Source: Luteipulveratus mongoliensis (GTDB lineage Bacteria; Actinomycetota; Actinomycetes; Actinomycetales; Dermatophilaceae). From it: 64,000 nucleotides of DNA. The stretch is from NCBI RefSeq assembly GCF_001190945.1, contig NZ_CP011112.1:310001-374000 (forward strand), given 5' to 3'. The translations under genes and the position numbers were made by a program. Below are positions 53,531-61,498 of the stretch, in pieces. The notes beneath the pieces are model-generated. The model worked only from the letters and a program-made list of their open reading frames with translations. It searched no databases and was not told the origin of the DNA. The stretch's first letter is position 1; every line of letters starts with the position of its first letter.

Positions 53531-53567
53531 GCAACAGGGTGCGGCTCGACCAGCGCGGGCGCACACT

Positions 53568-53595
53568 CTGAGGGAGGGCATCCGCCCTCCCTCAG
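53568..53595 (+). terminator. Strong hairpin after the membrane-protein gene
   Basis: Perfect 12-bp arms CTGAGGGAGGGC (53568-53579) and GCCCTCCCTCAG (53584-53595) around ATCC. It is 38 bp after the stop at 53530 and ends 9 bp before the next ATG, so it could also limit translation of the downstream dehydrogenase. Confidence 0.75.
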
Positions 53596-53604
53596 GGGGC
53601 AGCC

Positions 53605-54567
53605 ATGAAGGCAGCAGTCAGTCATAGGTACGGCCCGCCCGATGTCGTCCGGATCGAGGACGTGCCGACACCCACGCCGGCGGCCGACCAGGTGCTCGTC
53701 CGGGTGCACTCCGCGGCCGTCACGATCGCGGACGCGCGCATCCGCGGCTCGAACTTCCCGGCCGGAATGACAGCCGGAGCGCGCTTGGTGCTCGGCGTAC
53801 GCAGACCTCGCCTCCACGTCCTCGGCAGCGCCTTCTCCGGTGTCGTGGACGCGGTCGGGACCGACGTCACGGCCTTCGCGGCGGGCGACGAAGTGTGCGG
53901 GATGACGCCGTTCCGGATGATGGGGGCGCACGCCGAGTACGTCGTCGCCCCCACCGCGCGGGTCGTCCGCAAGCCCGCGGACGTCACGCACGACGACGCG
54001 GCCGGCGTGCTCTTCGGCGGCACCACCGCGTTGGGCTACCTGCGCGGCAAGGCTGCCGTACGCCGCGGGCAGTCCGTGCTCGTCAACGGAGCCTCGGGTG
54101 CGGTCGGGACCAACGCCGTACAGCTCGCCAAACGCCTCGGTGCCAGGGTGACCGCACTAACCAGCGCGCCGAATGCCGCGCTCGTCGCGAGTCTCGGCGC
54201 GGACCGCGTGATCGATTACGCCGCAACGCCGCTCGCAGAGATCACCGACCGCTTCGACGTCATCATCGACACCGTCGGCAACGTGTCGCCCGCGGCCTGG
54301 AAGGCGTTGCTCGCTCATCACGGCGTGCTGCTGCTCGTGGTCGCCAACCTGGTCAACACGATCCGCGCTCGCGGCAACGTGAAGACCGGCACGGTGCCTG
54401 AGCGAGCCGAGGAGTTCGAAGAGCTGCTCCGACTCGTCGCGTCGGGTGAGCTGACGGTCGTGATCGACCAGGTGCTGCCGCTCGATCAGATCGTCGCAGC
54501 CCACGAGCGCGTCGACTCCGGCCACAAGGTCGGCAACCTGATCGTCCACCCACCGCTGGTCGAGTAG
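53605..54567 (+). CDS. Zinc-independent MDR oxidoreductase (quinone reductase-like)
   Basis: 320 residues. MKAAVSHRYGPPDVVRIEDV is a typical MDR start. NGASGAVGTNAVQLAKRLGA is the NAD(P)-binding glycine loop, and KTGTVPERAEEFEELLRLVA plus LPLDQIVAAHERVDSGHKVG complete the family end. No zinc-ligand cysteines are present. It is probably an NADPH-dependent quinone or enone reductase in the cytosol. The C-terminus HPPLVE is encoded by REP-like repeat copy c (54553), which supplies the stop codon. Confidence 0.85.
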   Translation: MKAAVSHRYGPPDVVRIEDVPTPTPAADQVLVRVHSAAVTIADARIRGSNFPAGMTAGARLVLGVRRPRLHVLGSAFSGVVDAVGTDVTAFAAGDEVCGMTPFRMMGAHAEYVVAPTARVVRKPADVTHDDAAGVLFGGTTALGYLRGKAAVRRGQSVLVNGASGAVGTNAVQLAKRLGARVTALTSAPNAALVASLGADRVIDYAATPLAEITDRFDVIIDTVGNVSPAAWKALLAHHGVLLLVVANLVNTIRARGNVKTGTVPERAEEFEELLRLVASGELTVVIDQVLPLDQIVAAHERVDSGHKVGNLIVHPPLVE

Positions 54568-54660
54568 CCGGAGCGCCAGCGGACGCGTATCGAGACCCGG
54601 TGACCGCGTGCACCTGGTCTCGATACGGCTCGGCTAGCGCCTCGCCTACTCGACCAGCGG
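54553..54660. repeat. Inverted pair of REP-like repeats, copies c and d
   Basis: Copy c (54553-54597) is in reverse orientation: CCGCTGGTCGAGTAGCCGG to CGTATCGAGACC. Copy d (54616-54660) is in the forward orientation. The pair makes a large inverted repeat with an 18-bp spacer, as in bacterial BIME elements. Copy c overlaps the end of the oxidoreductase gene by 15 bp. Confidence 0.85.
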
Positions 54661-54747
54661 AGTGGCATGGCGTGCGATGAGAAGCGCAACCTTGTTGTAG
54701 ATATGTACAACCACGTTGAGCTTCTCCACGGGACCCCTGTCCGCTCC

Positions 54748-54852
54748 CGCTGGTCGAGTAGCCGGAGCGCCAGCGGAGGCGTATCGAGACCCGGCGACCG
54801 CGCCCCTGGTCTCGATACGGCTCGGCTAGCGCCTCGCCTACTCGACCGGCGG
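54748..54852. repeat. Inverted pair of REP-like repeats, copies e and f
   Basis: Copy e (about 54748-54791, reverse) and copy f (54808-54852, forward) repeat the arrangement of copies c and d with a 16-bp spacer. Between the two pairs (54661-54747) I see no gene. Copy f ends 9 bp before the DUF202 stop at 54861. Confidence 0.85.
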
Positions 54853-54860
54853 GGTTGGTG

Positions 54861-55232
54861 TCAGAGGAGGAGGACGACGGCTAGGCAGCCGAGGCCGCAG
54901 ATGACTGCCCCGGCGGCAGCCGCGGCGATGTGCACTCCTTGGGCGCCGTCGAGTGGCGCCGCGGGCGGACAGTCGGCACACGTCGTACCCGCCGCTGCAC
55001 GCATCCGGGCCAACGCGTCGCGCCCACGAGTTCGAGCACTGAGCCCCAGCGCCGCGGACCAGAGGAGCCCAAAACCTCCGACTACCAATGCGATTGGCGC
55101 ACCCGCGACCGCGCCGACCCGCAGCGCGCCCAAGGAGGCGACGGCCACGGAGAGAGACGTACGCCGCCACGCGAGGGCCGTACGCTCCGCCTGCATCCCT
55201 CGGTCGGGGATGGCGTGCCCGGAGCCGGTCAC
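54861..55232 (-). CDS. DUF202 membrane protein (distal copy)
   Basis: 123 residues from GTG 55232, which overlaps the stop of the preceding DUF202 gene (GTGA). MQAERTALAWRRTSLSVAVA is the DUF202 signature (R-T-x-L-A-W-x-R-T). Three helices follow, near 26-45, 50-68 and 103-122. A loop with CADCPP is unusual and could bind metal. The function is unknown. Confidence 0.85.
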   Translation of the reverse strand: MTGSGHAIPDRGMQAERTALAWRRTSLSVAVASLGALRVGAVAGAPIALVVGGFGLLWSAALGLSARTRGRDALARMRAAAGTTCADCPPAAPLDGAQGVHIAAAAAGAVICGLGCLAVVLLL

Positions 55233-55591
55233 GAGATCAAGGCGCCCAGCCCGAGCAGCAGACCCGCGAGCGCGACGGCCCCCGCGAGCAACGGCTTGAA
55301 CATTGACGACGGCAACGGCTGACCCGCGCGCATCGCCCGCTCCGAGCCGGCCCAGCCGAACCATGCCAGCAGAGCCGAACCGATACCCGAGAGCACGAGG
55401 ATGACCGAAGCCGTCGCGCGCAGGTGAGGCTCGATGTCGAGCTCGACCGCCTCGATCGCGACACCGGCCGCCATCAGGGCGAGCGCCGTGCGGATCCAGG
55501 CGAGGAAGGTCCGCTCGTTGGCGAGGCTGAACCGCGGGTCCGGCTCCTCACCGACCTCGAACACTCCGCCGGGCACGCGTCGCTGCTGCAC
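55229..55591 (-). CDS. DUF202 (YidH-like) membrane protein
   Basis: 120 residues. DPRFSLANERTFLAWIRTAL is the DUF202 signature, followed by three membrane helices (about 33-50, 59-82 and 99-119). The shorter loops compared with its neighbour are typical of YidH. The two DUF202 genes are coupled by a 4-bp overlap, a common arrangement. Their role is unknown. Confidence 0.88.
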   Translation of the reverse strand: MQQRRVPGGVFEVGEEPDPRFSLANERTFLAWIRTALALMAAGVAIEAVELDIEPHLRATASVILVLSGIGSALLAWFGWAGSERAMRAGQPLPSSMFKPLLAGAVALAGLLLGLGALIS

Positions 55592-55622
55592 GGGCCCATC
55601 CTCACAGACCTAGGCTGGCCAG

Positions 55623-56228
55623 ATGAGCACTGCTGAGGGTCAGCTGCGGATCGTGCCGGCGAACGAGGCCGACTGGTCCGACCTCGAGGCCATCTTCGGC
55701 ACCAGCGCCCAGCCCGCCCGGTGCTGGTGCCGGCGCTTCAAGCTGCAGCCCGGCGAGTCCTTCGGTAACACGCCGGCCGAGGTTCGAGCCGACCACCTAC
55801 GGCAGCAGACCGCCTGCGGTGACCCGGATGCACCGGTCACGTCCGGGATCGTCGCCTACCTCGACGACGAGCCCGTCGGATGGTGCGCGGTCGAGCCACG
55901 TCCGGAGTACGACGGCCTGGTCAGAGTGTTCCGCGTGCCGTGGGATGGTCGTGACGAGGACAAGTCCGATGCCGGCATCTGGGCAATCACCTGCCTGCTC
56001 GTACGCCGAGGTCACCGCCGCCGCGGTGTGAGCCGGGCGATGGCGGCGGCCGCGGTCGACTTCGCTCGTGAGCGTGGCGCGCGGGCGTTGGAGGCGTACC
56101 CGATCACCACGACCGCCGTCATCCAGGATGAGCTGCTCGTCGGCACGGTGCCGACGTTCGCCAATGCTGGACTGGCCGTCGTCCACCAGCCGAGCAAGCG
56201 GCGCGTGGTCATGCGAATCGACTTCTGA
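55623..56228 (+). CDS. GNAT-family N-acetyltransferase
   Basis: 201 residues. LRIVPANEADWSDLEAIFGT starts the GNAT fold; GIVAYLDDEPVGWCAVEPR and ITCLLVRRGHRRRGVSRAMA contain the acetyl-CoA binding R-x-x-G-x-S/A loop. GARALEAYPITTT and PTFANAGLAVVHQPSKRRVV match a group of actinobacterial GNATs with an N-terminal CWCRRF segment (ARCWCRRFKL at 33-42). The substrate is unknown. It is divergent from the DUF202 pair. Confidence 0.85.
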   Translation: MSTAEGQLRIVPANEADWSDLEAIFGTSAQPARCWCRRFKLQPGESFGNTPAEVRADHLRQQTACGDPDAPVTSGIVAYLDDEPVGWCAVEPRPEYDGLVRVFRVPWDGRDEDKSDAGIWAITCLLVRRGHRRRGVSRAMAAAAVDFARERGARALEAYPITTTAVIQDELLVGTVPTFANAGLAVVHQPSKRRVVMRIDF

Positions 56229-56250
56229 GACAGGGGTTTTCGGCGCACCG

Positions 56251-56295
56251 GGTCTCGATACGGCTCCGCTGGCGCTGCGCCTACTCGACCAGCGG
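56251..56295. repeat. REP-like palindromic repeat, copy g
   Basis: GGTCTCGATACG through CTACTCGACCAGCGG with centre GCTCCGCTGGCGCTGCGC. It overlaps the 3' end of the DHFR-like gene, whose last codons PPLVE and stop come from the repeat. Confidence 0.85.
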
Positions 56296-56895
56296 TGGAC
56301 GACCCCAGGTCACGTGGGTGACGTGCGGGGTCGTACGACTCGCGACGGGCACGAGCCGCACGTCGGGCACGTCGCCGAAGACGCGGACGCCCTCACCGAT
56401 CGTGAACGGTGCGATGTGCAACCGCAGCTCGTCGAGCAACCCGGCGGCGAGGTATTCGTTGACCGTCGTCGCGCCGCCCGTGATCGCCACGTCGCGATCG
56501 CCGGCGGCCGCGCGCGCCTGCTCCAGCGCGGACTCGATGCCGTCGGTGACGAAGATGTACGTCGTGCCGCCCTCCATCTCCAGCGGTTCGCGTGGGCGAT
56601 GGCCGAGCACGAAAACCAGTGAGTGGTAAGGCGGGTCGTCGCCCCACCAGCCCTTCCAGCTCAGGTCCCAGTCGCCACGATCAGGCCCGAACATGTTGCG
56701 TCCCATGATGTGCGCGCCCGCATCGGTGATCGCTGCGACCTCGTCGGCGTTGTCCTCGGCGTGCTCGAACATCCAGGTGTGCAGCCGCTCCCCGACCTTC
56801 GGACCGAACGGATGCTCCCGCGACTGGTCGTGCCCGGCGGCCACGCCGTCGAGCGACACGGACAGGTCAGCGACAAGACGAGGCGCAGTGGTCAT
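56281..56895 (-). CDS. Dihydrofolate reductase-like protein (second copy)
   Basis: 204 residues. It opens RLVADLSVSLDGVAAGHDQS and contains AHIMGRNMFGPDRGDWDLSW, SLVFVLGHRPREPLEMEGGT and ITGGATTVNEYLAAGLLDEL, the RibD_C/DHFR-like pattern. It is related in layout to the protein at 11896-12543. The end GRPPLVE is encoded by REP copy g. A 29-bp motif (56937-56965) lies 41 bp upstream and is shared with the DJ-1 gene at 58577-59224. Confidence 0.85.
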   Translation of the reverse strand: MTTAPRLVADLSVSLDGVAAGHDQSREHPFGPKVGERLHTWMFEHAEDNADEVAAITDAGAHIMGRNMFGPDRGDWDLSWKGWWGDDPPYHSLVFVLGHRPREPLEMEGGTTYIFVTDGIESALEQARAAAGDRDVAITGGATTVNEYLAAGLLDELRLHIAPFTIGEGVRVFGDVPDVRLVPVASRTTPHVTHVTWGRPPLVE

Positions 56896-56936
56896 GCGTT
56901 CGAGTCTGCTCCGATACGCGTCCCCGGGAGGCCCGT

Positions 56937-56965
56937 CCGCGGGATGCCCGTCCGAAATCTTGGGT
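56937..56965 (-). promoter_or_regulatory. 29-bp motif shared with the DJ-1/PfpI gene, copy 1
   Basis: On the plus strand it begins CCGCGGGA and ends GTCCGAAATCTTGGGT. It matches 25 of 29 bases at 59265-59293. It lies 41 bp before ATG 56895. The equal placement before two separate genes suggests a binding site for one regulator. Confidence 0.6.
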
Positions 56966-57000
56966 GGGCGGTCCACCGGTGACTGAGGTCGTACGACGAA

Positions 57001-57028
57001 GGGGCGCCGAGCCGAAGCCCGACGCCCC
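57001..57028 (-). terminator. Hairpin after the MscS-like gene
   Basis: On the minus strand GGGGCGTCGGGC, loop TTCG, then GCTCGGCGCCCC; 10 of 12 arm positions pair, with a stable TTCG tetraloop. It is 21 bp beyond the stop at 57050. Confidence 0.7.
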
Positions 57029-57049
57029 TCCCTCGTTCGCCTCAGCCGG

Positions 57050-58270
57050 TCAGCTGGACTTGCCGTCCTGCAGCTTCTGGAGCTGACGGGCAGCCGCGTC
57101 GCGGCCACCGAGCCCGAAGGCGAGCGCCGCAGCGGCTGCGCCACCGACGACGATCGCACCGAACGCGAGGTTGACGATCGAGTCCGCCAGGCCCATGTAC
57201 TTCAGACCCATCGCGACGAACAGCGCGATGGTGCCGTAGCGCACGATCTGCGCCGTCTGACCGGTGCCGATCGTCTTGGCCAGCAGGTTGGCGATGAAGA
57301 CGCCGACCACGATGACGACTGCGCCGAAGAGCACCTTGCCGCCGAGTGCCAGCACCGTGTTGAGGATGTTGGTGATCTCGGGGAAGTTGAGCATCTTCGT
57401 CGCGGCGATCGCGAAGAACAGCACGATGGCGACCTGGGCGACCTTCGCACCGATGGCCGCGACGTCGCGGCCGCCGGCCTCGACGCCGAGGCCCTCGACG
57501 GCGCGCTGCACACCGAAGCCGCGCAGCACCGACTCCAGCAGGTTGCCGACGATGCGGGCGATGACCACACCGATCGTCAGCAGGATTGCCGCACCGAGGA
57601 TGGCCGGGATGGCATCCAGGATCTTGGTCAGCATGTCGGTAGCCGGCTCCGAGATCGCTTTGATACCAAGGGCATCGAACGCCGAGATGGACACGACTGC
57701 GAGGACGACGACGAACAGGATCTGACCGACGAGGGTCGAGATGCGCAGCTGGCCCGCACCACCCGTCGAGGTGTCACCGACGCGGCTTGCACCGTCCGTG
57801 CCCTGGGCCACATCGCCGCTCACACCGGCGACCTCAGCGGACGCCTTCTGGTTGAGCTTGTCGGCGAACCGGTCCACGTTGGCTGCTTGCAACGCCGTGA
57901 CGACGAGGTCGCGGACGATCTTGGCGAGCACGAAGCCGATGAAGAAGATCAGGCCGGCGGCCAGGATGTTCGGGATCGCGCCGAGGACGTCGTCGAGCAT
58001 GCCCTGGATCGGCGTGACGGCTTCGTTCAGCTTGAACACGTTGAGCACGGCGACGAGCCCGAACAGCCAGATGACGAGGGAGCCGATCGACCCAAGCGAT
58101 GCTGCGAGGGTCTCGCCGTCGGTCTGACGATTGAGGAAGGACACCTTCTGCAGGACCTTGCTGAGGAGGTTCTTGACGACCTTGGCCAGGATCCAGGTGA
58201 CGATCAGGATGACGACGGCGGACACAACTTTGACGGTCATGCCTGACCAGTCGAAGTCATTGGTACTCAC
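57050..58270 (-). CDS. Mechanosensitive-channel-family membrane protein (TM_helix repeats)
   Basis: 406 residues with five or more helices. Repeated MscS-type TM_helix segments are visible: VTPIQGMLDDVLGAIPNILA followed by AGLIFFIGFVLAKIVRDLVV, and later DMLTKILDAIPAILGAAILL with GVVIARIVGNLLESVLRGFG. A third partial repeat lies near 300. The canonical MscS beta-domain is absent, so it belongs to the group with only conserved helices. GTG 58270 follows GGAG by seven bases. It may respond to osmotic stress. Confidence 0.82.
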   Translation of the reverse strand: MSTNDFDWSGMTVKVVSAVVILIVTWILAKVVKNLLSKVLQKVSFLNRQTDGETLAASLGSIGSLVIWLFGLVAVLNVFKLNEAVTPIQGMLDDVLGAIPNILAAGLIFFIGFVLAKIVRDLVVTALQAANVDRFADKLNQKASAEVAGVSGDVAQGTDGASRVGDTSTGGAGQLRISTLVGQILFVVVLAVVSISAFDALGIKAISEPATDMLTKILDAIPAILGAAILLTIGVVIARIVGNLLESVLRGFGVQRAVEGLGVEAGGRDVAAIGAKVAQVAIVLFFAIAATKMLNFPEITNILNTVLALGGKVLFGAVVIVVGVFIANLLAKTIGTGQTAQIVRYGTIALFVAMGLKYMGLADSIVNLAFGAIVVGGAAAAALAFGLGGRDAAARQLQKLQDGKSS

Positions 58271-58576
58271 GATGAACTCCGTTCACTGGGCGGTGTCCGA
58301 GACACGCGGACCAGTGGCACGAGCACACTCGGCCGCCTCCACAGGTCTCGGACCGTGGAGTCGCGGTCACGCTCGGCGCCCACGGCTGGGCAAGCGCGCA
58401 GACCGCGATTCGAACCGATGAATTGCCAGGTATCTCCCGGATTCACGGCGGCCAGCATGGCAGTGCCCTGTCCCGCATACGTTTCACCAGATATGTGATG
58501 AACATCACAATTACGGCCACCTGGAGACCCGGTACGGTGCCCCGCCGACAGCTCCGCCGCTCGACGTCCAGCGTCG
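58271..58576 (-). other. 306-bp intergenic region before the MscS-like gene
   Basis: No coding region or RNA gene is supported. The part nearest the DJ-1 stop (58480-58560) contains AT-rich ATATGTGATGAACATCACAA with the small repeat GTGATGAACATCAC, seven-base arms that overlap at the centre. It may hold the promoter of the MscS-like gene. A stretch that recalls a tRNA T-loop at about 58411 lacks the rest of a tRNA. Confidence 0.4.
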
Positions 58577-59224
58577 TTATGCGGGCCGCTGACGGGCGGC
58601 GAGCTCGTACGCCGCGGCCAGGTCTCGTACGTCCTCGGTCGCCTTGGCCGGCGACCCGGAGTCGAAGGGTGGCTGGGGGTCGTACTCCGTCCAGAGCTGC
58701 ACGGCTTGCGCGATGCGTCGGTCGGCGATCAGCTCGACGAGGCGCAGGGCCATGTCGATCCCGCTGGACACACCGGCAGCGGTGATGATGCGCGAGTCGA
58801 GCTCCTCCACGACGCGTTCCTCGGTCGGCGTGGCTCCGAACATCTCCAGTGCCTTGAGGTGCCGGTAGTGCGTGGTCGCCCGGAGGCCCTTCAGCAGACC
58901 GGCAGCAGCCAGCACGATCGAGCCGGAGCAGACGGAGGTCGTCCAGCGGGCGTGCGGATGAACTTCGTTGAGCCAGGCCGGAATCCGGCCCGTCAGGTTG
59001 TCGATGGTGCCGGGACCGCCGGGCACGACGATGACATCGGGCGCCGGCGCCTCGGACAGGCTGACGGCCTGGAGCTGGAGCAGGTGCAGGTCGTCCCAGA
59101 CCGGGCCAGCCTCAGCGGCCGCGAACACGACCTCGACACCCGGCGTGCAGGCCAGCATCTGGTAGGGCCCAACCACATCGAGAGCGGTGAACCGGTCGTA
59201 CAGCGGGATCACAACGGTCGTCAT
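58577..59224 (-). CDS. DJ-1/PfpI-family protein (GlxA-like amidotransferase fold)
   Basis: 215 residues. VVIPLYDRFTALDVVGPYQM, then VIVVPGGPGTIDNL and TTSVCSGSIVLAAAGLLKG with the elbow cysteine C99, followed by ATTHYRHLKALEMFG. This is the GATase1_PfpI subgroup resembling the N-terminal half of AraC-type GlxA regulators but without a DNA-binding domain. It may be an isonitrile hydratase-like enzyme. The 29-bp motif (59265-59293) lies 40 bp upstream. Confidence 0.85.
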   Translation of the reverse strand: MTTVVIPLYDRFTALDVVGPYQMLACTPGVEVVFAAAEAGPVWDDLHLLQLQAVSLSEAPAPDVIVVPGGPGTIDNLTGRIPAWLNEVHPHARWTTSVCSGSIVLAAAGLLKGLRATTHYRHLKALEMFGATPTEERVVEELDSRIITAAGVSSGIDMALRLVELIADRRIAQAVQLWTEYDPQPPFDSGSPAKATEDVRDLAAAYELAARQRPA

Positions 59225-59264
59225 GAACGGCAGTCTCGGACGCCGCAGGAGAGGCCACGCGCAC

Positions 59265-59293
59265 CCGCGGGAGGCATGTCCGAAAACTTGGGT
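59265..59293 (-). promoter_or_regulatory. 29-bp motif shared with the DHFR-like gene, copy 2
   Basis: On the plus strand it begins CCGCGGGA and ends GTCCGAAAACTTGGGT. It lies 40 bp before ATG 59224 and touches the stop codon of the MarR gene. It matches copy 1 at 25 of 29 bases with the same distance to the start codon. Confidence 0.6.
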
Positions 59294-59754
59294 CAGCAGT
59301 CCAACGGACCTATGTCAGCCCGCAGGTTCAGCTCGAGCTTGCGCGCGAGAGCGACGAACTGGGCGCGTTCCTCGGCGGTCGCGCCGGCGTCGGTCAGCTC
59401 CTCCAGCCGCGCCCACATCGCATCGACCCGGCGCTCCAACGCGCGCCCCGCATCGGTGAGGCTGACCACCGTGACGCGGCCGTCCGTCGTACTGCGCGCT
59501 CGTGTCACCAGGCCCGCATCGGCCATCCGCTTCACCGACTTGGCAATGGTGGAGTGGTCCAGCCCGAGGGTCCGGCCGAGCGCGTTCTGCGACTGGCCGT
59601 CGTTGTCCCAGAGCTGCATGAGCATGATCTCCTGGCCGGGGAACAGGCCCATCTCGCGCAGCATCGAGGCGGCGAGCGCACGGTGCGTGCGCGCCAGCCC
59701 GAAGATCGCGAAGCCCACCGGGTAGCGCTCCCCGGCCGAGAGATCATCGGTCAC
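59293..59754 (-). CDS. MarR-family regulator in the old-yellow-enzyme operon
   Basis: 153 residues from GTG 59754. MGLFPGQEIMLMQLWDNDGQ, then LGLDHSTIAKSVKRMADAGL is the winged helix and ARSTTDGRVTVVSLTDAG the wing. It lies 12 bp after the ene-reductase gene on the same strand. MarR proteins in such pairs usually repress their own operon; a near-perfect palindrome lies in the operon promoter at 60872-60900. Confidence 0.87.
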   Translation of the reverse strand: MTDDLSAGERYPVGFAIFGLARTHRALAASMLREMGLFPGQEIMLMQLWDNDGQSQNALGRTLGLDHSTIAKSVKRMADAGLVTRARSTTDGRVTVVSLTDAGRALERRVDAMWARLEELTDAGATAEERAQFVALARKLELNLRADIGPLDC

Positions 59755-59766
59755 GCGTGGTTCCTC

Positions 59767-60846
59767 TCAAGCGGTCGCCAGCGTGGGGTAGTCCACGTAG
59801 CCCTCGTCGCCCCCACCGTAGAACGTCGCCGGGTCCGGCTCGTTGAGGTCAGCGCCGCTGCGCAGCCGCTCGGGTAGGTCCGGGTTCGCGAGCGCCCACG
59901 CGCCCACGGTGACGACGTCCGCGAGTCCGGCGTCGATGTCATCGGCGATGGCGTCGAGCTCTCGGCCGGGTCGGTTGACCAGCAGCGCTGTCGGCCACAG
60001 TTCGCGAATCTCCTTGAGCAGCAACTCATCTCCGTGGTGCAGGAGGTGGAGGTACGCCGGCCTCAGGGGTGCGATCTCACTGATCAGGTGCCGGTACGTC
60101 TCCCGCCCCGTCTCGCCCTCGTCGATGCCGGCGTGGTCCACGCCACCCTCTGCCGAAGCGGGCGACAGGCGGAGTCCGGTCCGCTCGGCACCAATCTCCT
60201 CGACCAGTGCACGAGTGACCTCGATCGCGAATTGGGCTCTTGCTGAAGGAGATCCGCCGTACTCGTCGGTGCGGTGGTTGGAGCCCTCGGCGAGGAACTG
60301 CTGGACGAGGTAGCCGTTGGCGCCGTGGATCTCGACGGCGTCGGCGCCCGCCTCGACCGCGCGTGCCGCAGCACGGCGGAAGTCCTCGACCGTCGTGCGC
60401 ACCTCCTCGGTGGTCAGCGCCCGCGGCTCTGGGATGTCCTGCATCCCGGTGCCCGTGAACATCTGCGCTCCCGGTGCAATGGCCGACGGCGCGACCGGCT
60501 GGCGGTGGTGCGGCGTGTTGTCCGGGTGGGACATCCGGCCCGTGTGCATGAGCTGGATGGCCAGGTGACCACCCGCGTCGTGGACGGCGTCCGCGACAGC
60601 CCGCCACCCGCGTACGTGCTCGTCGGTATAGCTGCCGGGTGTGAGCAGGTAGCCCTGCCCGTCGTCATTCGGTTGCGTGCCTTCGGTGATCAGCAGGCCG
60701 AGCGAGGCCCGCTGGGCGTAGTAACGCGGCGCGGACGGCCCGGGTGTGCCGTCGGGCAGGGCGCGGTCGCGGGTCATCGGTGACATGGCGAGACGGTGGG
60801 GCAGCTGCATCGTGCCCACTGTCGTGGGGTTCCAGAGCGTGGTCAT
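59767..60846 (-). CDS. Old yellow enzyme-family alkene reductase
   Basis: 359 residues. LPHRLAMSPMTRDRALPDGT, then AQRASLGLLITEGTQ, HLAIQLMHTGRMSHP and GADAVEIHGANGYLVQQFLA show the FMN-barrel of OYE-like enzymes. NGYLVQQFL followed by SNHRTDEYGGS is the classic family signature. It should reduce alpha,beta-unsaturated carbonyl compounds or nitro groups with NAD(P)H. It is the first gene of the operon with the MarR regulator. Confidence 0.92.
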   Translation of the reverse strand: MTTLWNPTTVGTMQLPHRLAMSPMTRDRALPDGTPGPSAPRYYAQRASLGLLITEGTQPNDDGQGYLLTPGSYTDEHVRGWRAVADAVHDAGGHLAIQLMHTGRMSHPDNTPHHRQPVAPSAIAPGAQMFTGTGMQDIPEPRALTTEEVRTTVEDFRRAAARAVEAGADAVEIHGANGYLVQQFLAEGSNHRTDEYGGSPSARAQFAIEVTRALVEEIGAERTGLRLSPASAEGGVDHAGIDEGETGRETYRHLISEIAPLRPAYLHLLHHGDELLLKEIRELWPTALLVNRPGRELDAIADDIDAGLADVVTVGAWALANPDLPERLRSGADLNEPDPATFYGGGDEGYVDYPTLATA

Positions 60847-60871
60847 GGTGGGTTCCTCTCGGATTTACGTT

Positions 60872-60900
60872 GCCGGCCACCAGGTATATCGGTGGTCGGC
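60872..60900. promoter_or_regulatory. Operator/promoter of the ene-reductase operon
   Basis: Arms GCCGGCCACC (60872-60881) and GGTGGTCGGC (60891-60900) match at 9 of 10 positions around AGGTATATC. The loop contains TATACC on the minus strand, a good -10 box, so a bound MarR dimer would cover the promoter. The site is 25 bp upstream of ATG 60846. Confidence 0.7.
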
Positions 60901-60934
60901 CACGCAATATTCCCGAGGGCGGCAGGCCGGTCCG

Positions 60935-61483
60935 TCAGCGCGGGTGCAAAGTCACGCCGTCGTCCCAGGGAGCGAGCTTTTGGAAGAGCTGCTCGTCGTG
61001 CCATCGGCCGCCGACGTGAGTGTGGCGCCGCGCCAGCCCGACCCGCTCAAAACCGTTGCGTTCCAACACTTTTGTCGAACGAGGGTTGTCCGCACGAGTG
61101 AACGCGTCGACCCGATGCAGCTGGAGCACGTCGAACGCCTGCCCGAGGATCTGCTCGACCGCTCGACTGGCGAGGCCGCGACCCAGGTGGCTCGCGCCGA
61201 GCGAGTAGCTGAGGAATGTCGACCTCAGGGGACCCAGCACGATGTTGTTCAGCGCGACCCGGCCGGCGACCACCCCGTCGTGGACGATCACGCATGGCCA
61301 CACCCGTCCGGCCTCGTGCTCGGCGAGCGTCCGTCCGATCCGCTCCCGCTGCCCTTCGGCGGTGAAGTACTCCTCGTCGTGGGCCGGCAGCGACGCCTGC
61401 AGGTGATCGCGGCTGGCGTCGAGCAGGGCCGCCAGGTCCTCGGCGTCGCTCAGCTGCAGCAGTCGTACGCGCACGTCGTTCAC
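60935..61483 (-). CDS. RimJ/RimL-type N-acetyltransferase
   Basis: 182 residues. VRVRLLQLSDAEDLAALLDA is the first strand and helix, VAGRVALNNIVLGPLRSTFL the central strands, and LSYSLGASHLGRGLASRAVE has the acetyl-CoA loop. HRVDAFTRADNPRSTKVLER, then NGFERVGLARR is the RimJ/RimL hallmark. It may acetylate a protein N-terminus or an amino-sugar; the substrate is not readable. It is divergent from the ECF41 sigma factor gene. Confidence 0.9.
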   Translation of the reverse strand: MNDVRVRLLQLSDAEDLAALLDASRDHLQASLPAHDEEYFTAEGQRERIGRTLAEHEAGRVWPCVIVHDGVVAGRVALNNIVLGPLRSTFLSYSLGASHLGRGLASRAVEQILGQAFDVLQLHRVDAFTRADNPRSTKVLERNGFERVGLARRHTHVGGRWHDEQLFQKLAPWDDGVTLHPR

Positions 61484-61498
61484 GAAGGCTCCCAGGGT

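Noticed and set aside
44891-54852. Repeats considered as a CRISPR array
   Set aside because: Copies are palindromic, occur in both orientations, are kilobases apart and have no regular spacers or cas genes.
58390-58460. T-loop-like GGTTCGAATC on the minus strand
   Set aside because: No matching T-stem, acceptor stem, anticodon arm or D-arm could be built around it, so it is not a tRNA.
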